Notes under the pieces: generated by a model
Told to the model about the DNA's origin: nothing
The model's database searches: none
The model's input: the letters and a program-made list of their open reading frames with translations, nothing else
Origin: Candidatus Omnitrophota bacterium
GTDB lineage: Bacteria > Omnitrophota > Gorgyraeia > Zapsychrales > Zapsychraceae
Length of the DNA: 14,252 bases
Direction of reading: 5' to 3'
NCBI GenBank assembly: GCA_020430005.1
Contig: JAGQKQ010000023.1
Coordinates: forward strand, 1 to 14,252
In this document: positions 13,136 to 14,252 of the stretch, piece by piece
How positions within the stretch are numbered: position 1 is the stretch's first letter
Layout: each line of letters opens with the position of its first letter
Position numbers and translations under genes: made by a program

Positions 13136-13891
13136 TTATTTCTTTCCTAGAATCGGCTCTTTGAACCGAAGATCTATATATCGTATCTCTTCAAAATTCA
13201 AATTGTCTTGTTTTAAAACAATTCCTAAAATCGTCATTTTCTTGTTAGGATCATTTTTATCGACGATAACTTTTAAGTCGTTTGATAAAAAAAGATTGAT
13301 CTTCGAAGGGTTTTCCAGTTCCAGGCTTTTAATTTTGTAGGCCGACAAGGCGCTATTACGGTTAAATTCCTTAATAATATCCAGCCCCGAAACAAATTCT
13401 TTCGGGCGTAAAGGCATTCCCAGAGAAACCTGTCTCGGATTAAGCTCAATTCCTTTTAATAAAGGAAGATCTTTATCATCTTTTTCCGTTATGGCCAGCA
13501 CAACACCGCTGGCATCAAGGCTTAGAATTTTTTCATTAAGTTGCGTCTGGGCAACCGGATCTCTTTGCTTGGCGATAACATCAATCTGATTGGGAAACCG
13601 ACGGATCACTTTCAAGTCTGTAATCTGCGGATATTTATACCGAAGTTTCCGTTGAAAGTACGGCAAATCCACCGTGAAAATATTTTTCCCTTTAATATCG
13701 GAGAATGTATCCGCATCAATAAAACGCAGCGTTTTTTCGACAACAATCCTTTTCACCGTAAAATATTCCGAGTTTGTTAAAAACTGATATAACAAATTAC
13801 AAATAAAAATCCCGACGACCAGTGAAAGAATAACGACCCCGGTGACTTTAAGAATGACAGGCGATATTTTCGGTTTCTTTTTTCTTGGCAT
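13136..13891 (-). CDS. ftsQ: Cell division protein FtsQ
   Basis: A 251-residue bitopic division protein that bridges early and late divisome proteins. The short basic cytoplasmic tail (MPRKKKPK) is followed by one membrane helix (about 11-37). A periplasmic POTRA domain (about 42-110) contains NIFTVDLPYFQRKLR and PNQIDVIAKQRDPVA. The FtsQ beta domain (about 115-245) has ILSLDASGVVL and ends near the C terminus. The ATG at 13889-13891 gives the cleanest N terminus; the frame also has a TTG at 13901-13903. Neither has a strong ribosome binding site, so the start is uncertain. The chosen start lies 44 bases inside ddl. The order ddl-ftsQ-ftsA is the standard division and cell-wall cluster order. 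Confidence 0.88.
   Translation of the reverse strand: MPRKKKPKISPVILKVTGVVILSLVVGIFICNLLYQFLTNSEYFTVKRIVVEKTLRFIDADTFSDIKGKNIFTVDLPYFQRKLRYKYPQITDLKVIRRFPNQIDVIAKQRDPVAQTQLNEKILSLDASGVVLAITEKDDKDLPLLKGIELNPRQVSLGMPLRPKEFVSGLDIIKEFNRNSALSAYKIKSLELENPSKINLFLSNDLKVIVDKNDPNKKMTILGIVLKQDNLNFEEIRYIDLRFKEPILGKK
13142..13148 (-). promoter_or_regulatory. Ribosome binding site fixing the GTG start of ftsA
   Basis: AGGAAAG lies 8 bases before the GTG at 13131-13133 and inside the last codons of ftsQ. The ATG two codons further in would be 14 bases away, too far. This supports the GTG start and translational coupling to ftsQ. Confidence 0.65.
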
Positions 13892-14252
13892 AAGCTGATT
13901 CAACCAGTGTTAAACATAATTTCTCAAAGGATATTCCAATGTTGGCCGCGGCCTTCGGCAACAAACTGGTTTCCGTAAACCCCGGAATGGTGTTGATTTC
14001 TAAAACCAGCGGCTCGCCGTTTCGATCCACCATAAAATCAACACGGGATAACATACGACAACCAACAAGCCGGTGGACATCTTCGGCTATATGCCGTAAG
14101 CGTTCGGATAAAACGACGGAAATATCGGCCGGAACAACGTAATCCGTCATCCCTTTCGTATATTTGGCAGTAAAATCAAAATAACATCTTTTAGGACAAA
14201 TCTCAATGACAGGAAGAGCTTTTTCATTTAATATCCCGACTGTCATTTCCCG
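13848..14252 (-). CDS. ddl: D-alanine-D-alanine ligase, C-terminal 134 residues (runs off right edge)
   Basis: The C-terminal part of an ATP-grasp ligase that joins two D-alanines for peptidoglycan precursors in the cytoplasm. The frame is open to the window end; its first codons read REMTVGIL, the well-known GREMTVGI segment without its glycine. Visible motifs are DFTAKYTKG (substrate loop region), ADIS after the VVP strand, SRVDFMVD with a metal-binding Asp, and LEINTIPGFT with the metal ligands Glu and Asn. These leave little doubt about identity. The end overlaps the beginning of ftsQ by 44 bases. The N-terminal domain and the start lie outside the window. Confidence 0.93.
   Translation of the reverse strand, partial: REMTVGILNEKALPVIEICPKRCYFDFTAKYTKGMTDYVVPADISVVLSERLRHIAEDVHRLVGCRMLSRVDFMVDRNGEPLVLEINTIPGFTETSLLPKAAANIGISFEKLCLTLVESAYAKKKETENIACHS

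Overview
The window reads as a chromosomal stretch of a Gram-negative-type, moderately AT-rich bacterium. Nearly all genes lie on the minus strand; one small membrane-protein gene (11505-11855) is on the plus strand. No phage, insertion sequence, CRISPR array, rRNA or tRNA was seen. The mixture of a small secreted protein resembling TIGR04073, a VanZ-like protein, a DUF924 protein and a ddl-ftsQ-ftsA cell-division block suggests a lineage such as Omnitrophota or a relative. That placement is a guess from gene content, not from a marker tree.

Layout, following minus-strand transcription from the right edge. (1) 14252-11886 is the end of a division and cell-wall cluster: the C-terminal part of D-Ala-D-Ala ligase, then ftsQ overlapping it, then ftsA with a GTG start. 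ftsZ does not follow; a convergent plus-strand gene does. (2) 11855-10789 holds a divergent pair: the plus-strand two-helix membrane protein, and a stand-alone CheY-like receiver whose stop codon overlaps the start of an 88-residue membrane protein with an L7/L12-like tail. (3) 10603-8644 is a tight three-gene operon with 2-base gaps: VanZ-like membrane protein, zinc-ribbon membrane protein, class V aminotransferase-fold enzyme. (4) 8521-8240 is a single gene for a small secreted protein, with a strong ribosome binding site and a clear terminator. (5) 8046-2526 looks like one operon with a recognisable promoter: flavodoxin-fold FMN reductase, NupC-type nucleoside transporter, DUF924 protein, GAF-containing PTS enzyme I (PtsP), and a TIGR04283-type glycosyltransferase. 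(6) After a 93-base gap filled with short degenerate repeats comes a ThDP-dependent acetolactate-synthase-like enzyme and an aldehyde dehydrogenase of the succinate-semialdehyde type that runs off the left edge.

The most meaningful functional pairing is the last one. An acetolactate-synthase-like protein next to a succinate-semialdehyde dehydrogenase is the arrangement shown in cyanobacteria to convert 2-oxoglutarate to succinate, so this pair may close or bypass the TCA cycle in the same way. Other points worth a look are an inverted repeat sitting on the -10 box of the FMN reductase promoter, a missing PLP-binding aspartate in the class V enzyme, degenerate nucleotide motifs in FtsA, and an altered substrate motif in the nucleoside transporter. 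No clearly new multi-gene system is evident; the two small membrane-protein clusters (8644-10603 and 10789-11855) are the best candidates for something undescribed.
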